Part shown: positions 7,614 to 10,775 of the stretch, piece after piece
Layout of the letters: the number at the start of each line of letters is the position of its first letter
Position numbering within the stretch: the stretch's first letter is position 1
Origin: Blakeslea trispora
Taxonomy: Eukaryota; Mucoromycota; Mucoromycetes; Mucorales; Choanephoraceae
Direction of reading: 5' to 3'
NCBI GenBank assembly: GCA_025331445.1
Contig: JAIWNE010000282.1
Coordinates: forward strand, 1 to 10,775
DNA length: 10,775 nucleotides
Translations under genes and position numbers: made by a program
Notes under the pieces: model-generated
Databases searched by the model: none
The model's input: the letters and a program-made list of their open reading frames with translations, nothing else
What the model was told of the DNA's origin: nothing

Positions 7614-8624
7614 TTTGTGTATTTAATCTGTTTCTACCTCCCATTTCTTTATTTTTAGCTCTCATTTAATTACTGTATATAGTTTATACCTTTGTATTTT
7701 TAATGTTAAAATCATACGTGTCAATAATATTTTACATAATCAAATCTCTCGTTTTCTTTTGTTATTGTACTTTCTTTTTTTTTTATTAATGTACAATCTC
7801 ACATTTAAGAAGGGTATCAATAACCAGATTATACCGACTAATACAGTATTGATTATCTTTTAAAATGTTTAGGTTTTGGTATACAAGTGTACAAATAAAA
7901 ACATACCAGCCCGAATTGATTGGCTGAATGGTTTAGCTACAAACTGTGATTTTAGGAATGGTTTATTAAATGAAATCAGTTCATCCTTTTTCCTTGCTGT
8001 AACTAGGTAGTTCTATGCGAAAGCTTATGAAAGTACTTTTTAGCTCAATAAGATGGTTGGATATAAAAAGTTAAACAATTCCACCTTTTCTTCGTACTCA
8101 AAGCTGCATAGCTTCACAAGAGAATTTAAAGACAGCTATCTGGAAATAAAAAATAAACTATTTTGTATCAGAAAACTTTATTTGGGGTCAAAAATGAGGC
8201 GGCCCTTTTTGTCTTTAGCCACCATCACTGTTTAACAACAGGAAAACCAGTAACTCAGTCAACGATAGCTCTCCCGCCATATGGTATAGTAAGCAATTGA
8301 TTTGCTTTGATATACACAAGTAGCTGAAAAGCAGTTTATCGAATGCGCAATTAAGATTTCGTATGTGTGTGTTAATAGACAAAGATCAAATGCTACTATT
8401 GTTGATCCCCCCTTTTTTTCTTTTACTTTTTGTACGTTCATATGTCTTAATGTAAACTTGAGAGGCTTGGTTATAGAATTTTTTTAGTGTTTACACAAAG
8501 CACAATTGCCATTTTGAGACTTGACAAAATTCATTAAAAAAAATTAGCATTGCTAATGTGCCTTAGATCTCAACGTTGGAGTAATAGCGTATATTGATTA
8601 GAGAGCTATCGTCTCAGCGTTTTG
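7614..8624. other. AT-rich intergenic stretch downstream of the sugar porter
   Basis: The stretch starts with the probable 3' untranslated region of the porter (T-rich, no canonical AATAAA close by). A 60-codon ATG frame at 8053-8235 and an overlapping-style minus frame at 8259-8441 have products I cannot relate to anything; the former's first codons overlap a TATAAAAAG sequence (8059-8067). Both are plausible chance frames. Nothing else is visible apart from the small palindrome noted separately. Confidence 0.45.
8543..8557. repeat. Short palindrome ATTAGCA-T-TGCTAAT
   Basis: This is a perfect inverted repeat with 7-base arms around a single T, in non-coding DNA. The size and symmetry are those of a dimeric transcription-factor site, but no factor can be named. 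Confidence 0.6.
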
Positions 8625-8678
8625 TATAAACACATGCCCACAATCATCTCTTTCTCCAAAACTTATTAAGACAACATG
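8625..8678 (+). promoter_or_regulatory. Promoter-like TATAAA plus well-placed ATG without a recognisable gene
   Basis: TATAAA (8625-8630) is followed by a C/T-rich leader and, 46 bases later, by AACATGGCT (ATG at 8676), close to an ideal start context. The ATG frame ends after 32 codons. Other frames downstream have coding-looking pieces: KLTIRINEVHSLNKIRNLGL at about 8768-8830 and TVHIDRQQNDGDKNKKG then FTVLLCLEAKATVHFMALSY at about 8890-8995. With the frame noise seen elsewhere this could be a small broken gene of unknown family between 8676 and about 9050, or only a chance arrangement. Confidence 0.25.
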
Positions 8679-9359
8679 GCTGGTTTGGAATTTTGTTTTA
8701 TCCAAAGGAAAAGGTGTGCAAGGGGGATTGACTTTCCACATGTTAGATTGGGTTTTCTTACAAGTTTAAATTGACAATTCGTATAAATGAAGTTCACTCT
8801 TTAAACAAGATTCGAAACTTGGGATTACCAGAGACTTGTTTGCTAACAGCCAAAACTCTAGTATTCATTTGATCCCTCAAAAACAGTTCATATTGATAGG
8901 CAACAGAATGATGGTGATAAAAACAAAAAAGGTGCGTTTACTGTGCTACTGTGTTTGGAAGCAAAAGCCACTGTGCACTTTATGGCATTGTCTTATGAAA
9001 TAACTCCTACATCTTATATGTATATGAGTAACATAAGGCCATACATTTTAATTGTCAGTCACTTTAATGGTATGCATTTTTTATTTCAGAAACTTTTTTT
9101 TAATGTTTTATGGATTTTCCCGCAGAGCCTTTGCCAACTCGATATAAGGATGATACGCCTGAACAATATTTGGAAAGGCTGTTAAAATTCTATAGAGACT
9201 ATCATTGGCTTATTCATGTATTGGCCTTTAACTTTATTACGCACCAAGAGTGGGAAAAGTTCCCGTCAGATTGGCAGAAGCTCTTATGCACCATATGGAG
9301 CAAGCGGTGACAATTGGGCCTTTGCTATATTAGAACTCACTTCAGAAAGCAGCGATTAT

Positions 9360-9412
9360 GTATGTCAATTCAGTTTTTTTTTGAGAGAAAAGTGTATACT
9401 CATATTGTTTAG
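9360..9412 (+). other. First intron of the METTL25-like gene
   Basis: GTATGT to TTTAG, 53 bases, phase 0, with a T-rich body. It joins LELTSESSDY to SKWPPSLRSYL, which fits the family's spacing between the N-terminal helix region and the Trp-Pro-x-Ser-Leu block. The unspliced frame runs into non-conserved sequence. Confidence 0.75.
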
Positions 9413-10198
9413 TCCAAATGGCCACCTTCTTTACGCTCTTATCTTGAATCAGTACGTGATCTTGCTTTGCCTCGGAGTAAGTCAAGCAATGAGTAGTTGA
9501 CCGACTCGTATAGGACTAATGATAAGAACTAGCTATGGACAGCCAGGATCAACAACAAAATATCAGTCGACATATTCAAGGTGGTATGAGCGATAAAAAG
9601 GTGCATGAAGTAGAACTGTTGAGCCAACTGATTAAGCGTGTAGCTGATCAGCACAACATCAGCTCTGTTATCGATCTTGGCTCTGGACAAGGTTATTTAT
9701 CTCGTGCACTTGCCTTTGAGTATGGTTTTGAAGTCCTGGCTGTAGATATGTCTGAGGTTCAAACTCAAGGTGCTTTACGATTCGACACAAAGGCACTCAA
9801 GGCACAAGGCAAGACAGAATCATCCTAATCTAAAGCATGTCACAGAGAAAGTCACCCTGAGAACATAACTCAAGTACTGAACAAATGGGGATCATCTACT
9901 GACAAACAATGGCTAGTGACTGGATTGCATACCTGTGGTGACCTCTCGCCCATGATATTTCGCTTGTTTGCGGAAAGTCAAAAAGTATCATGTATGGTCA
10001 ATGTAGGATGTTGTTATAACGCTCTGACCAACGAAGGGTTTTCCTATGAGTTCTTACTTGAAGGAAAAGAAAGATGACATGATTCATGTTGGATCCACAG
10101 CTAAAGTGCTTGCCTGTCACTCCCCTTCAAGATGGTTAGAAGAAGGAGAGCAATGTATCAAAGCGTTTGATAACTATTACTTTAGAGCTCTTTTCATG

Positions 10199-10267
10199 GT
10201 AAGTTTTCGTTTTTTTTTTTTTACTTGCCTAGAAAATAGACTTGTTTAAGATTATATATGTTATTAG
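10199..10267 (+). other. Second intron of the METTL25-like gene
   Basis: GTAAGT to ATTAG, 69 bases, phase 0. It joins YYFRALFM to ELLVQKGL in an uninterrupted frame. The intron has a run of T just after the donor and contains an in-frame stop. Confidence 0.9.
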
Positions 10268-10629
10268 GAACTATTGGTACAGAAAGGATTGGCAGATATC
10301 AATGATCCTCCTAGATCGGTAGAATCAAACAAAACAAAGAATTTGCTCCGTTGTAAGGGCATCATAAAGCGTCTCAAATTGCCAGAAAACACAATTACAG
10401 AAGAAGAGGCACAAGCACATTATAGGCAAGCTAAAGAGAAAAAAGTAAATCGACAGTTTGTTGCACTTTGATCTTGGGCGGTCTGTTGGCACTATTATTG
10501 AATCGATCATTCTGATGGATCGCTGGCTGTACTTGAAAGAAATTGGGGTCAAGCAAATAGAGTATGGATGTATCCACTTTTGATCTTGCTGCATCTCCTC
10601 GAAATGTAGTTTATGTAGCCTCCAAATAA

Positions 10630-10775
10630 GTCATGTTAAACCCGATCTTCCGTATTGGAATAGACAATCCAATGTAACAAATACACATGTAAAATAAGCT
10701 ACCAATCCCAAAGTTTAAAGTTTATATTGAAAAACCCTAAGGAGGAAGGAGAGGGGGGGAAGAATGCTTGCGGTG
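10630..10775. other. 3' flank of the METTL25-like gene
   Basis: This holds the likely 3' untranslated region with a small inverted repeat (ATTGGA 10654-10659 and TCCAAT 10668-10673, a CCAAT pair facing each other) and a purine-rich end (10738-10763). No new gene start is supported before the window ends. Confidence 0.4.

Larger units (their letters stand above)
9110..10629 (+). pseudogene. METTL25: METTL25/RRNAD1-family putative methyltransferase, full length with frame breaks
   Basis: The family (Methyltransf_32 domain) is SAM-dependent methyltransferase-like; its substrate is not settled to my knowledge. ATG 9110 gives MDFPAEPLPTRY, and HQEWEKFPSDWQKLL matches the family N-terminal region. 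After the first intron come KWPPSLRSYLESV and MSDKKVHEVELLSQL, then SAM-binding motif I, VIDLGSGQGYLSR (about residue 168), and the acidic strand-2 end FEVLAVDMS. GLHTCGDLS (253) and VNVGCCYNALT (282) are the two most diagnostic family blocks. After the second intron come LADINDPPRSVESNKTKNLL, then IKRLKLPENT, ILMDRWLYLKEIG and the terminal ASPRNVVYVASK, with TAA at 10627-10629. About 465 codons agrees with family length. Roughly ten frame changes are needed (for example about 9285, 9526, 9858, 10040, 10470, 10494, 10547 and 10575) plus a TAG at 9494. Most fit GG-to-G, CC-to-C or T-run changes. The motifs themselves are intact, so sequence error is a good explanation, with recent gene death as the alternative. 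Confidence 0.9.

Noticed and set aside
8053..8235. 60-codon ATG open frame on the plus strand
   Set aside because: It has a clean start and stop, but a TATA-like sequence falls inside its first codons and the product matches nothing I know. Kept only as part of the intergenic description.
10325..10594. 89-codon minus-strand open frame at the end of the METTL25-like gene
   Set aside because: It is antisense to the conserved C-terminal blocks of the methyltransferase-like protein.
10733..10741. CCCTAA word near the right end, reminiscent of telomere repeats
   Set aside because: It is a single copy with no tandem neighbours, so it is not evidence for a telomere.
1..10775. Search for tRNA, rRNA, CRISPR array, insertion sequence, LTR or viral genes
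   Set aside because: No T-loop consensus with a foldable cloverleaf, no rRNA-like block, no spaced repeats, no transposase or reverse-transcriptase motifs, and no long terminal repeats were seen by eye.

Overview
The window looks like nuclear DNA of a filamentous fungus, most likely an early-diverging one (Mucoromycota, Mucorales-like). It is AT-rich. Its introns are short (42-72 bases) with GTAAGT or GTATGT donors and TAG/CAG acceptors, and there are TATA-type promoters with pyrimidine-rich leaders. The best-preserved gene is a hexose-transporter relative of the type common in that phylum. The phylum is an inference from protein style and intron form, not from a marker gene.

Layout. The left edge (1-258, minus) holds the broken 3' part of a probable START-type lipid-binding protein, with a possible second, degenerate fragment of similar type at 428-545. 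A plus-strand gene remnant at 867-1743 encodes a charged, Ser/Thr-rich, nuclear-looking protein with a PCNA-binding (PIP-box-like) motif; its reading frame ends in a tandem array of eleven 8-base units (1741-1831). From 1832 to about 5900 the DNA is mostly non-coding, with three weak coding-like tracts (2251-2487 minus, 2757-3311 plus, 4385-4646 minus) and two hairpin-forming inverted repeats. The two confident genes follow: an MFS sugar porter (6065-7613, plus, one intron, with a TATA box and a possible carbon-repression site) and a METTL25/RRNAD1-family putative methyltransferase (9110-10629, plus, two introns). Between them lies an AT-rich spacer with a promoter-like TATA/ATG arrangement that leads into no recognisable gene.

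The most striking property of the window is shared by both confident genes. Each still reads as a nearly full-length, well-conserved protein, but only by switching frame many times (about 19 changes in the porter, about 10 in the methyltransferase). Most switches fit loss of one base from a short run (GG to G, CC to C, TTT to TT), while conserved residues between them look intact. An indel-rich, substitution-poor pattern in two unrelated neighbours suggests consensus error in the sequence more than independent gene death, although recent pseudogenisation cannot be excluded. The same noise probably hides further small genes, so coordinates of the weak candidates should be treated as approximate.

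No operon-like or system-like gene cluster is visible. The genes look functionally unrelated: sugar uptake, an RNA/protein methyltransferase-like protein, a lipid-binding domain and a PCNA-binding protein.
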